Assembly (NCBI GenBank): GCA_041398705.1
Contig: JAWKUI010000009.1
Coordinates: 62,001 to 126,000 of the forward strand
DNA: 64,000 bases
From: NORP259 sp041398705
GTDB taxonomy: Bacteria > Planctomycetota > UBA1135 > GCA-002686595
Direction: 5' to 3'
Part shown: one piece after another, positions 52,865-61,092 of the stretch
Layout: every line of letters starts with the position of its first letter
Position numbering within the stretch: position 1 is the first letter of the stretch
The notes under the pieces: generated by a model
Database searches by the model: none
Seen by the model: only the letters and a program-made list of their open reading frames with translations
Told to the model about the DNA's origin: nothing
Translations under genes and position numbers: made by a program

Positions 52865-53635
52865 ATGTATGCGCTTCTGACCCTGCTCAGCGTCGTCACC
52901 CTGGCCCTGCTCTTCGCCCGGGTGGCCACCCAGGCCTTCATCCACACCGGCCTGTCGGAAAGCACCGCCCGCTTCCAAGCCTGGTCGGCCCTGTCCGGCG
53001 TGGGCTACACGACCCGCGAAGCCGAGAGCCTGGTCAACCACCCCGTGCGCCGCCACCTGCTGATGTGGCTGATGCTCGTGGGCAACGCCGGCATCATCAC
53101 CGTCGTTTCCTCGCTCATCCTGACCTTCATGAACACCGCCGAGCACGGCCTCGGCGTCTTCTCGAAACTCGGAGTGCTGTTCGGCGGCCTGGCCCTGCTT
53201 TGGGCCCTGGGCAGCAGCGCCTGGATCGACCGCATGCTCAAGCGCCTGATCGATCGCGCCCTCGACCGCTACACCCACATCGGCGTGCAGGACTTCGAAA
53301 GCCTCGTCGAACTCTCCGGCAGCTACCGCGTCAGCGAACTCTACATCCAGGAAGGCGACTGGCTCTCCGGCCGCAGCCTGCGCGAGTCCGGCCTGCGCAA
53401 CGAAGGCCTCAACGTGCTCGGCATCCGCCGCCAAACCGGCGAATACGAAGGCGAGATGACCCCCACCACCCTCATCCTCCCCGGCGACGCCATCGTCGTC
53501 TACGGCCGCCTCTGCAACATCGAAGCCATCGACCGCCGCAAACGCGGCGGCGAAGGCGACCGCGAACACCGCCGCGCCATCGAAGCCCGCGAGCAGGTCT
53601 TGCAGGAGATCCGCGGCGAAGGCGAGGTGGGTTGA
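52865..53635 (+). CDS. Membrane protein with TrkA-C (RCK_C) domain
   Basis: 256 residues. The first 120 residues hold three hydrophobic segments (LLTLLSVVTLALLFARVA, LLMWLMLVGNAGIITVVSSL, LFGGLALLWALGSSAW). A TrkA-C domain follows (about 140-225: RVSELYIQEGDWLSGRSL, LNVLGIRRQTG, LILPGDAIVVYGR), the ligand-binding part of potassium-transport regulators. There is no TrkA-N/RCK Rossmann domain and no K+ pore motif, so it is probably a regulator or orphan sensor. The C-terminal tail is highly charged. Confidence 0.7.
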   Translation: MYALLTLLSVVTLALLFARVATQAFIHTGLSESTARFQAWSALSGVGYTTREAESLVNHPVRRHLLMWLMLVGNAGIITVVSSLILTFMNTAEHGLGVFSKLGVLFGGLALLWALGSSAWIDRMLKRLIDRALDRYTHIGVQDFESLVELSGSYRVSELYIQEGDWLSGRSLRESGLRNEGLNVLGIRRQTGEYEGEMTPTTLILPGDAIVVYGRLCNIEAIDRRKRGGEGDREHRRAIEAREQVLQEIRGEGEVG

Positions 53636-53962
53636 GCGGCTGGGCACTCCCCCACCATCGGTGGAAGGTACGCGCCGCTCGCATGCATTGTGAGCAGGAT
53701 CGGCGTATCACCACCCGCGCGGAGTTGCAGCAGAACCTCAGCCTTGTCACCTAGGCCGAGCGTGCAAACAGCACAAGCGCTCGGCGCACCGAAGGATCCG
53801 AGTAGACCGTCACCATCGGCCCATCGTCGATGGCCTTCAACCGGATTCAGATCGGGTGGAGCCATAACGAGCACAATCGTGCGGATCAGGAGGCACCAAT
53901 GCCCCTTTTGTCCGCACAATAGATTCCCGGGCGAAACACGTAGGAACGATCGCCATCCCGAT
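53636..53962. other. Intergenic 327 bp, no gene recognised
   Basis: The gap between the convergent TrkA-C gene and the minus-strand gene at 53963 contains an open minus-strand frame (about 53970-53500) that runs antisense into the TrkA-C gene. Its peptide has no recognised family and I see no ribosome-binding site. No convincing hairpin or promoter was found. It may hold a decayed gene remnant. Confidence 0.4.
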
Positions 53963-55312
53963 TCAGTCAACGATCTTGCGCAGCGTGGACTCCTTTGAGA
54001 GATCCAAGTCGAGCAGTTCGGTCGTTTTGATATCCCCGCCCCTCGTGAAGGCCAACTTGACCTTGGAATTGTCGAGGCCGATCACTTGCTTGATCCCCGC
54101 CAGGGGCAGCTCTACCGCGATGTTTTGTGCCGGCTTCTCGCCCCTCGACAAGATCGTCTCCAACCTCCAATTCTCCGGCTCGCATTGGATTTCGATCGCA
54201 CCCGCTCCCATGCCCTGCCCCTCCGCCAGAAGGTAGATGCCCCCGTGCACCTCGACCTCACTGTTGGACACGAGCAGACGATCCCCCACATGCAACGCGC
54301 TGGAGATGGAATAGACTCCGGCTTGCAAGTTCCCAAAAACCAACTCCCCGACTTCTCCACGGACCTTTCGCTCCTCCAAACGGCGGCGGAAGAAGCCGCC
54401 CTCCGTGCTCCCCCCGATGCCCCCCTTCTCGTGGAGCACGACCAAACCATCGGAGATCCCACCGCGTCCCACGGCAAATCGAATCTCCGAGGCAGGCTCC
54501 TCGGGCCGAACCGAAAACTCGATGCTCTCGCCTGCCCGGCCCTTGCAGGGCCTGGAGAGATAGGAGGTCCCCGGGGCGGTTGGGTAGTTGTACTCGGCAA
54601 CCCCATCGTCGCCCACGACAACTTGCCCCACGAAGATCGGGTGCCCAGGCTCCAGCTCGCCTTTGCAAGCCATCAAGGTCAAGAAGTTGCCCGAAGTGGG
54701 TACCAAGGTCCATTCTCCCGGCACCAAGGCCGTGAGCCCGGTCTCCGCCCGCACGAGTTCTGCCGGCTCCTTCGCAGCGAGCTCCGCCCACTCGGACATG
54801 GCACGATTCCGCCCCATGAACACGGGTCCGCCCCCATCACCCAGCACCCGAACCCGGAACTGCCCCTGGACGAACGCCGCCTGGGAATCGTCCCCCAGAG
54901 TCAAGTCGATCGGCACAAACGCGAATCCATCCGCCGGCTCCAATCGGGAAAGCCCGCCCTCCCGCTGCCATGCACCGCCGCGATCGGTAGTGGTGTGCCG
55001 CTCGGTTCCATCGGTATGGATCACCAGGATCTCGCACCCAGGGATCGGGTCCCCCGTCCCCGTATCCATGAGCACACATGGCGTTGTCCGAGGGAGCAAC
55101 ACGGCCGAGCGCACGGTGCGGCTGGCATCCCGATCCGTGGGTTCAGGCATCCCATCCGGAACGAACTCTTCGACCGGCACCGCAACCTTCTCCCGCGCAC
55201 TCCCGAGCCCAGCGCCAGGCCCTTCGGATTTCGGCGATTTCAGGAATATGAGCCCCGCGAGGCATAACGCGCTCATTCCAGCGAGGGACCACTTTCGGAA
55301 ATCTGAATTCAT
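53963..55312 (-). CDS. Secreted protein of unknown function, weaker GC bias
   Basis: 449 residues from the ATG at 55312 (MNSDFRKWSLAGMSALCLAGLIFL), which gives an N-terminal signal or membrane anchor. The rest is beta-rich and looks like carboxypeptidase-regulatory or Ig-like segments (CVLMDTGTGDPIPGCEILVI, LEPADGFAFVPIDLTL). No catalytic motif is recognised. Codon use has more A and T in third positions than flanking housekeeping genes, similar to the genes at 49885 and 61093. The function is unknown. Confidence 0.6.
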   Translation of the reverse strand: MNSDFRKWSLAGMSALCLAGLIFLKSPKSEGPGAGLGSAREKVAVPVEEFVPDGMPEPTDRDASRTVRSAVLLPRTTPCVLMDTGTGDPIPGCEILVIHTDGTERHTTTDRGGAWQREGGLSRLEPADGFAFVPIDLTLGDDSQAAFVQGQFRVRVLGDGGGPVFMGRNRAMSEWAELAAKEPAELVRAETGLTALVPGEWTLVPTSGNFLTLMACKGELEPGHPIFVGQVVVGDDGVAEYNYPTAPGTSYLSRPCKGRAGESIEFSVRPEEPASEIRFAVGRGGISDGLVVLHEKGGIGGSTEGGFFRRRLEERKVRGEVGELVFGNLQAGVYSISSALHVGDRLLVSNSEVEVHGGIYLLAEGQGMGAGAIEIQCEPENWRLETILSRGEKPAQNIAVELPLAGIKQVIGLDNSKVKLAFTRGGDIKTTELLDLDLSKESTLRKIVD

Positions 55313-55383
55313 AAGACTCACGCGGCGCAAGACCCGCCCAAACGAAGCCCGACCTCGGGGCCGGATTCCATTCCGTAGCGATC

Positions 55384-55866
55384 TTAGTGCTCCGACACTT
55401 CGATGTCCCCCAACCGGTAGATCCAATCGACATGATCCCCGGGCAATAGCCCTCCCCACAGGAGCTTGAGCGCTTTCGAAGAGTGAACCGGCGGGCCCGA
55501 GATCCCCAGCCCGCCCCCACCGGGCACCCCGAGGCGGAGTTGCAGAGAAAGTTGCCCCTCCAGGTCTCCGCGTCCGATGCGAAGCCGGAATGGGGTGACG
55601 GTTTGATTGCTGATCAGAATGCAGGTCCCGGCGAGCAGGATTTGGTTGCCGCCGTGCTGGCCTGCGTGGGCCAGTTGAAAGCCGTCGATGCTCTCACGCT
55701 TCCATTCGGGGTACCCCTTGGCCAGGGCGGCGGGAAGCCAAGTCTCCAGGACTTCCAACAGATGGGCCATCGGTTCGCTGGCCGTGGGCTCCCCTACCGA
55801 AATGCCCAGGAGTACCCGCTCGAGGAGTTCTGCGATCGTGTTCTCAGGCGAGTTCGGCATCAACAT
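55384..55866 (-). CDS. Small hypothetical protein
   Basis: 160 residues if it starts at the ATG at 55866 (MLMPNSPENTIAELLERVLLG); 55860 is an alternative start and the frame is open further up. The N-terminal half is helical, the C-terminal half beta-rich (LLAGTCILISNQTVTPFRLRIGRGDL). There is no signal peptide or known family. It lies 72 bp upstream of the secreted protein at 53963 on the same strand and may be co-transcribed with it. Confidence 0.5.
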   Translation of the reverse strand: MLMPNSPENTIAELLERVLLGISVGEPTASEPMAHLLEVLETWLPAALAKGYPEWKRESIDGFQLAHAGQHGGNQILLAGTCILISNQTVTPFRLRIGRGDLEGQLSLQLRLGVPGGGGLGISGPPVHSSKALKLLWGGLLPGDHVDWIYRLGDIEVSEH

Positions 55867-56009
55867 GCATCGGGGGCAGATCCGAGTGCGGTCCCCGGGC
55901 ACGGAAGAGTCTACTCGACTCGGTGGCAGGCGGAGAGTGCACGGAATCCACTCGGTCGCGCCCGCGAACGTCGGGGGATTCGCCGGCTGCGCTTGGCACC
56001 TTGAGCACG

Positions 56010-56046
56010 CAGCGGACCCAGGTGCGCAAGGCACCTGGGTCCGCTG
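56010..56046 (-). terminator. Perfect 16-bp hairpin after the selenoprotein gene
   Basis: Arms 56010-56025 and 56031-56046 pair perfectly around a 5-nt loop, starting 34 nt after the TAA/TAG-type stop at 56081. No T-tract follows. Confidence 0.65.
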
Positions 56047-56080
56047 AGCCGGGGCGGAAGCGCCCCGAGGCCGCTGGAGG

Positions 56081-57172
56081 TTACTTCGACTCCTGGGCCT
56101 TCTTGATCTCCGCCACGAGCTTCGCGATCTTCTCGTCGTAGGCTTCGCCGTTGTGGCCGGTGCCGAGGATCTTGCCGTCGGGTCCGATCAGGAAGTAGGT
56201 CGGGTAGGCGTTGACCTGGTAGAGCTTGGCGATGAGGCCTTCGGGTCCTTGGTAGGCCGCGCGCCAGGTGACGCCGTACGTGGCCAGGCCTTCGCGGAAC
56301 TCCTTGGGTTCATCGCCGGTGTTGACTCCGAGCAGGACGAAAGGGTCGTCTTTGTGGCGCTCCACGAGCGCCTTGAGGTGCGGCATGCCGCCCTTGCACG
56401 GGCCTCACCAGAAGCCGAAGAAGTCGACCAGGACCACCTTGCCGCGGAAATCGGACAGGCGCCAGGACTCCCCGTCGATGGAGGTTCCGATGAAGTCCGG
56501 AGCCATTTCCCCCACCGCGATGTTGGCCTTGTTGATCTGCGCGTTGGCGCGCAGGGCCCACTCGGACTTGGGGTGTTTGTCGATCAGCTCCTGCAGCAGG
56601 GCCTTGCCCTGATCCCGTTGGGCCTGGTCCTTGGACTCCAGCATCAAGCTGCCCATGTGGTACTGGGCGCGCACGCGAGCGGGCTCACCCGCCTTGTCGT
56701 TCTGCTGCACGCGCTTCAGCAGGTTGGCGCGCTGCTCGACGGACAAGTACTTGTTGTCCGCCAGGGTTCCCAGCATGTCCGGGTACCAGTCGGCCCCGGC
56801 GTAGTCGTTCACCAGGCTCTGGAAGTAGTCCAGGGCCTGGGCCGCGCGCTGGTCCTTGTCGACCCCGAGTTCCTTCTGGTGGTCGAGCATCCAAAGCAGA
56901 CCGCGGCCGTCGCCCCCGTCCACCAACGCCTGGAAGCGCGGTTGGAACTTCTGGGCCGGCGGATTCGCGCGCAGCTCGCGGCGTTCGGCCAGGCTCTCGG
57001 TGTTGCGGATGGCTTCGCGGAAGGCCTTTTCAGCCTGGTCGAACTCGGCGACCAGGGCTTTGTAGGCATCCGGGGCCGCGGTTTCGACCTTGGGCGGGTC
57101 TTCGGGGGCCACACGCGCAGGTGCGGCCGGGGCTACGCCCAAAAGGGCGAGCAGGGCTAGGGGGAACATCAT
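56081..57172 (-). CDS. TlpA-type thioredoxin, probable selenoprotein (active site WUGPC)
   Basis: Read through one in-frame TGA (56407-56405), this is a single 363-residue protein from the ATG at 57172 (MMFPLALLALLGVAPAAPA, signal peptide). Residues about 25-200 are helical, of TPR-like character. A TlpA/redoxin domain follows (about 215-363): GKVVLVDFFGFW, then TGA as codon 256, then GPCKGGMPHL, and later VNTGDEP, NAYPTYFLIGPDGKI with the cis-Pro. The TGA falls exactly where WCxxC thioredoxins have the first, attacking cysteine; Cys259 is kept. Reading it as selenocysteine gives W-U-G-P-C. TGA is used as an ordinary stop elsewhere here, so this is not a code change. It probably reduces periplasmic disulfides or peroxides. 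Confidence 0.8.
56356..56399 (-). promoter_or_regulatory. Candidate bacterial SECIS hairpins downstream of the UGA
   Basis: Two structures follow the UGA on the minus strand. Hairpin A (56399-56378) has GUGC/GCAC and GGC/GCC pairing with an AAG bulge and a GGCAU loop that starts 15 nt after the UGA. Hairpin B (56372-56356) is a perfect 7-bp stem with a GUG loop, 39 nt after the UGA. Bacterial SECIS loops usually lie about 16-37 nt from the UGA and carry a G early in the loop; both are near that range but neither is ideal. Confidence 0.45.
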
Positions 57173-57304
57173 GGCGTCGTTGGTTTCGTTTGCGGCAGGG
57201 GCCGCGGACCCTCCCAGTATCGCACGCGGGTGGAAATGCACCAGGAGTGGCTCTGTAAGGACTTACGCAGGGAGCTCCCGGGCGGTCCGCGGCCCCGGCC
57301 CTGG

Positions 57305-57310
57305 TACCCT
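57305..57310 (+). promoter_or_regulatory. -10 hexamer adjacent to the acyl-CoA synthetase gene
   Basis: TACCCT (in GGTACCCTGGG) ends 8 nt before the ATG at 57319. It is part of the recurring TAnCCT pattern. Confidence 0.45.
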
Positions 57311-57318
57311 GGGCCGCC

Positions 57319-58863
57319 ATGGCCCTGATCCACTTCCTAGAACACACCGCCGCCGGCCGCCCGGGCCAGACCGCGTACCTGCGCCGCGGGATGCCGGTGA
57401 CCTACGCCGAGCTGCGGGCCGATGTGGCCCGCTTGGCCGGCACGTGGGCCGCAGCAGGCGTGATGGCGGGCGACCGGGTGGCGGTGCTCGCCGGCAACAG
57501 CCCGCGCTTCCTCGAAGCCTACTTCGCCGCCGCCGAGCTGCGCGCCGTGCTCGTCCCCCTCGGCACGCGCCTCGCGCCGCCCGAGCTCGCCGCGATCCTC
57601 GAACTCGCCCAGGCCCGCGTGCTCTGCATCGACCCCGGGCACACCGAACTCGCGCGCCGAATCGCAAGGGCCCCGCACCTGGGCCTGGCCCATTGGGCCG
57701 ATGTCGAACAACCCGGTTTGACCTGGCTCGAAGCCCCCACCGCCCCCTGGCCCGGCGGCTTCCCCGCCCCCTCGGACCTCGCGCACCTCTACTTCACGAG
57801 CGGCACCACCGGCCGGCCGAAGGGTGTGATGCTCACGCACAAGAACGTCGCCGAACACGCGCGCCAGGCCATCGCCGAATTGGGCCTGCGCCCCGCGGAC
57901 GGCTGGGGCCACTTCGCCCCGATGTTCCACCTCGCCGACGCATGGGCCACCTTCGCGGCCACCGCCGCCGGCGCACGCCACCACTTCCTCGAACGGTTCG
58001 AAGCCGACGCGGCCCTGCAGCAACTCCAGGACGAAGCGATCACCCTCAGCAACCTCGTGCCGACGATGCTGCAGCGCATGCTCGCCCTGCCGCGGCCCGC
58101 GGGCGAATGGAACCGCCTGCGCCTCGTGCTCTCCGGTGGGGCCCCGATCGCGCCGTCCCTGGTGCAACGCATCATGGACTTCTTCGGCTGCGAGTACGCG
58201 CAGACCTACGGGTTGACCGAAACGAGCCCGTACCTGACCTTCAGCCTGCCGCGCCCCGGCGAGCGGCACCCGGAGGGGCCCGCGGGCATCGCGCGCCGGG
58301 CGCGCACGGGCCGTGCCTTCGGCCGCGTGGGCTTGCGCGTCGTCGACGAAGCCGGCAACGACGTGCCCCAGGACGACCGGGCCGTCGGAGAGATCTGGGC
58401 CAGCGGCCCCACGGTCACGCCCGGCTACTGGCGCGACGCCGACGCCACCGCCGCCGCGTTTGCCGGCGAGTGGTTCCGGACCGGGGACCTGGCCACGTGG
58501 GATGCAACCGGCAGCGTCAACATCGTCGACCGCAAGAAGGACATGATCCTGACCGGCGGCGAGAACGTGTATTCGATCGAAGTTGAAGCCGCGCTGCTCG
58601 CTTATCCCGGGGTGCTCGAGGCCGCGGCCTTCGGCGTTCCCGACGCGGATTGGGGCGAAGCCGTCTGGGCCGCCGTGGTCTGGGCGCCGGGCGCCACGGC
58701 CGACCTCGAGCGCTTGCAGCAGCACCTGCACGCCCAATTGGCGGGGTACAAATGTCCCAAACGCATCCTGGAATGCCCCGAGCTGCCAAAAACGAGTTCC
58801 GGAAAGATCCAAAAGCGCTTGCTGCGTGAATCGCTGCGCCCGGGAGGTACCCTGGCCCCATGA
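57319..58863 (+). CDS. AMP-dependent acyl-CoA synthetase/ligase
   Basis: 514 residues. The P-loop motif YFTSGTTGRPKGVMLTHKN is at about 157-175; later come the adenylate-binding YGLTETSP, and WFRTGDLATWD with the IVDRKKDMI hinge and the C-terminal catalytic Lys near SSGKIQKR. The enzyme activates a carboxylic acid as acyl-AMP and then acyl-CoA, probably a medium- or long-chain fatty acid. It is divergent from the selenoprotein gene and overlaps the next gene by ATGA. Confidence 0.88.
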   Translation: MALIHFLEHTAAGRPGQTAYLRRGMPVTYAELRADVARLAGTWAAAGVMAGDRVAVLAGNSPRFLEAYFAAAELRAVLVPLGTRLAPPELAAILELAQARVLCIDPGHTELARRIARAPHLGLAHWADVEQPGLTWLEAPTAPWPGGFPAPSDLAHLYFTSGTTGRPKGVMLTHKNVAEHARQAIAELGLRPADGWGHFAPMFHLADAWATFAATAAGARHHFLERFEADAALQQLQDEAITLSNLVPTMLQRMLALPRPAGEWNRLRLVLSGGAPIAPSLVQRIMDFFGCEYAQTYGLTETSPYLTFSLPRPGERHPEGPAGIARRARTGRAFGRVGLRVVDEAGNDVPQDDRAVGEIWASGPTVTPGYWRDADATAAAFAGEWFRTGDLATWDATGSVNIVDRKKDMILTGGENVYSIEVEAALLAYPGVLEAAAFGVPDADWGEAVWAAVVWAPGATADLERLQQHLHAQLAGYKCPKRILECPELPKTSSGKIQKRLLRESLRPGGTLAP

Positions 58864-60401
58864 AAGCGCCCGCCTGGGTCCTGCTATTGATCGTCGTCCT
58901 GCTGGCCGGTTTCCAGCGGGCCAGTGTCTTCTCGGCTCCACGCCGGGATCTGTTCGGCAGCTACGAAGCGGCGCAGCCCGTAGACTCCCCTTTGGTCGCC
59001 GGGGAAGAACGCCAGCGCATGAACGCCGCCAACGATCTTTGGTACGGCACGAGCATGCCTTGGATCGACTACCAATACGCCAATTACACCGGCGGTTCCC
59101 TGGTGGTTTCGACCCTGATGGCGCCGCTGCTGCCCCTTTTCGGCTCCACCGCCTGGACCTTGCGCATCTTCGCGCTGGCGCTGCAGCTCCTGTCGGTGGT
59201 GCTGATCTTCGCGATCCTCGATCGTTGGGCTTCGCGCCGCGCCGCGGTCTTCGGCGGCCTGCTCTACGCCCTCACCACCCCCGGGTTCCTGATCAACAGC
59301 ATGATGGTCTGGGGCACGCACGTGGAGAGCAACGTACTGGCGCTCCTCTGCCTCTGGTTGTACTTGAAGTTGCAGGCGGGAGAACGCCCCCAGGTCGCCC
59401 GCCGCATCCTGCTCGGCATCGGCCTCGGACTCAACGTCTACATCGGCTACCAGTCGATCCTGTTCGTGGGGATGTTCGCCTTCTTCGACCTGTTCCCCCG
59501 TTGGCGCCCCCGCCTCCTGGAGTTCGCAGGTCAAGTCGCGGGCTTCGTGATCGGCATGATCCCGTGGCTCTGGTACAACCTGCGCAATGATTTCTCGGGC
59601 CTCGAGATCTACGGCCAGCGGCCGGAGGATTGGGTGGCCGGCGAGGGGCCGGTAGGCAAACTCTGGGGCTATTTTGCGCGGGATTGGCCCGCAGCCCAAT
59701 GGTTCGACTGGGCTTGGCCCGAATGGGGTCCCACGTACAACCGGCTGTACGCCGGGGTGCTGGTCCTGGCCGCCTTGATCGGCGCCACGCGCTTCTGCCG
59801 CGGCCGGGAAGGGGTGCCGCACCCCGCCCACCTCGCCGCGGTCCTGCTCGGTGGATTCCTCCTGGCGTGGGCCGTCACCGGATTCGGTGTGGAGGCCAAG
59901 GACGCCGTCTTCGGTTACCGCTATGTGCTGCTGGCCATGCCGTGGGTGGTGCTCGCCGCCGCCGCGGGCCTGGACCGCTTGGCCGGAAACCAGCCCGGTA
60001 CCGCCGCCCTGGCCTGGTTCGCAACCACGGCGTTGGCCGGGCTCTGCCTTTATGCCAGCACCACCACGCTGATCGACAAGGAACGCTTCGCAGCCGAGCG
60101 CAATGTTTCGGTGCTTGACCCGAGTGGACATGTGCTTTGGATGTATTCGAGCTATCGGCGGGTGCCCGAACGCGCGGGTCCCCTCACGCGGCGCCTGCGG
60201 GCCAACCAGGATCCGGCGGAGTTCGAAACCCTGATGCGCGGTCTCGGCCAGAAGTTGCTTTGGCTGGGCAGCGAGCAACCCGGTTTCGCTCCCGAGCAAC
60301 TCGAGTTCGCCGCCCAGTTGCGCGCCCTGCGCCGGGAGATCCTCGGCGCCTTGCCCGTCGAGATGCACGACTGGTTCCCCGAACCCACCACGGGATCCTG
60401 A
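58860..60401 (+). CDS. PMT/GT39-like membrane glycosyltransferase
   Basis: 513 residues with about nine to ten hydrophobic segments. The N-terminal loop after the first helix is long and contains acidic and aromatic residues (RDLFGSYEAAQP), and the layout (LALQLLSVVLIFAILDRW, GLLYALTTPGFLINSMMVWG, YIGYQSILFVGMFAFFDLF) resembles dolichyl-phosphate-mannose-type transferases of the GT-C fold. It likely uses a lipid-linked sugar. The exact family is not certain. It overlaps the synthetase by ATGA, and a TACCCT hexamer lies 6 nt before its ATG inside that gene. Confidence 0.65.
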   Translation: MKAPAWVLLLIVVLLAGFQRASVFSAPRRDLFGSYEAAQPVDSPLVAGEERQRMNAANDLWYGTSMPWIDYQYANYTGGSLVVSTLMAPLLPLFGSTAWTLRIFALALQLLSVVLIFAILDRWASRRAAVFGGLLYALTTPGFLINSMMVWGTHVESNVLALLCLWLYLKLQAGERPQVARRILLGIGLGLNVYIGYQSILFVGMFAFFDLFPRWRPRLLEFAGQVAGFVIGMIPWLWYNLRNDFSGLEIYGQRPEDWVAGEGPVGKLWGYFARDWPAAQWFDWAWPEWGPTYNRLYAGVLVLAALIGATRFCRGREGVPHPAHLAAVLLGGFLLAWAVTGFGVEAKDAVFGYRYVLLAMPWVVLAAAAGLDRLAGNQPGTAALAWFATTALAGLCLYASTTTLIDKERFAAERNVSVLDPSGHVLWMYSSYRRVPERAGPLTRRLRANQDPAEFETLMRGLGQKLLWLGSEQPGFAPEQLEFAAQLRALRREILGALPVEMHDWFPEPTTGS

Positions 60402-60411
60402 GCGCGCCCCC

Positions 60412-61020
60412 ATGTCGCTCTACGAACACCAGGTGCTGCCGCGCCTCCTGTCCTGGGGCATGGGTCTGCGCTACTTCGAAACGCACCGGGCCGCGACGCT
60501 GGAAGGCCTCTCCGGCACCGTACTCGAAGTCGGCTTCGGCGCGGGCCACAACCTGCCCCACTACCCCGCCGCCGTGCGCGAAGTGCTCGCCATCGAACCG
60601 AGCGACCTGGCGCGCCGCAAAGCCGCCGCCCGCATCCACGCCGCGCCCTTCCCCGTGCACTTCGCCGGCCTCGACGGCCAACGCATCGAACTTGACGACC
60701 AAAGCGTCGACGGCATCGCTTGCACCTGGACCCTGTGTTCGATTCCCGACGTGCACGCCGCCCTCGAGGAAATGCGCCGCGTACTCAAACCCGGCGCCCG
60801 CCTGCACTTCTTCGAACACGGTCTCTCGCTTGATGCCAAAGTCGCCGCCAGCCAACACCGCTGGACCCCCGTGCAAAAACGCCTCTTCGGCGGCTGCCAC
60901 CTCGACCGCGACATCGCGGGGCTCCTTAGCGCGCACTTCCCCCACCTCGCCGCCACCCCCAAAACCCTGCGCGGCCCGCGCATCTTGACCACCTGCCTGC
61001 ACGGGCAGGCGTGGGGTTGA
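60412..61020 (+). CDS. Class I SAM-dependent methyltransferase
   Basis: 202 residues. Motif I LEVGFGAGHNLPHYP is near residues 42-56, with VLAIEPSDLARR (motif II acidic residue) and IACTWTLCSIPDVHAALEEM (post-motif region). This is the type-11 methyltransferase pattern; the substrate is unknown. It follows the membrane glycosyltransferase by 10 bp, so it may modify the same surface product. There is no membrane segment. Confidence 0.8.
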   Translation: MSLYEHQVLPRLLSWGMGLRYFETHRAATLEGLSGTVLEVGFGAGHNLPHYPAAVREVLAIEPSDLARRKAAARIHAAPFPVHFAGLDGQRIELDDQSVDGIACTWTLCSIPDVHAALEEMRRVLKPGARLHFFEHGLSLDAKVAASQHRWTPVQKRLFGGCHLDRDIAGLLSAHFPHLAATPKTLRGPRILTTCLHGQAWG

Positions 61021-61092
61021 AGCGCGGCGGGCGCGGCTCGGTTACCCTGGCACCCAAGAGCCCTATAGACGCCTGCTGCCTCCAACATTGCC

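Noticed and set aside
56081..56386. A separate small thioredoxin gene starting at an internal ATG
   Set aside because: It would lack both the beta strand before the active site and the first redox residue, has no ribosome-binding site, and the upstream frame is continuous apart from the TGA.
56405..56407. TGA read as Trp or Gly through an alternative genetic code
   Set aside because: TGA terminates many genes here (for example lpxD and psd in ATGA overlaps), so only this codon is recoded.
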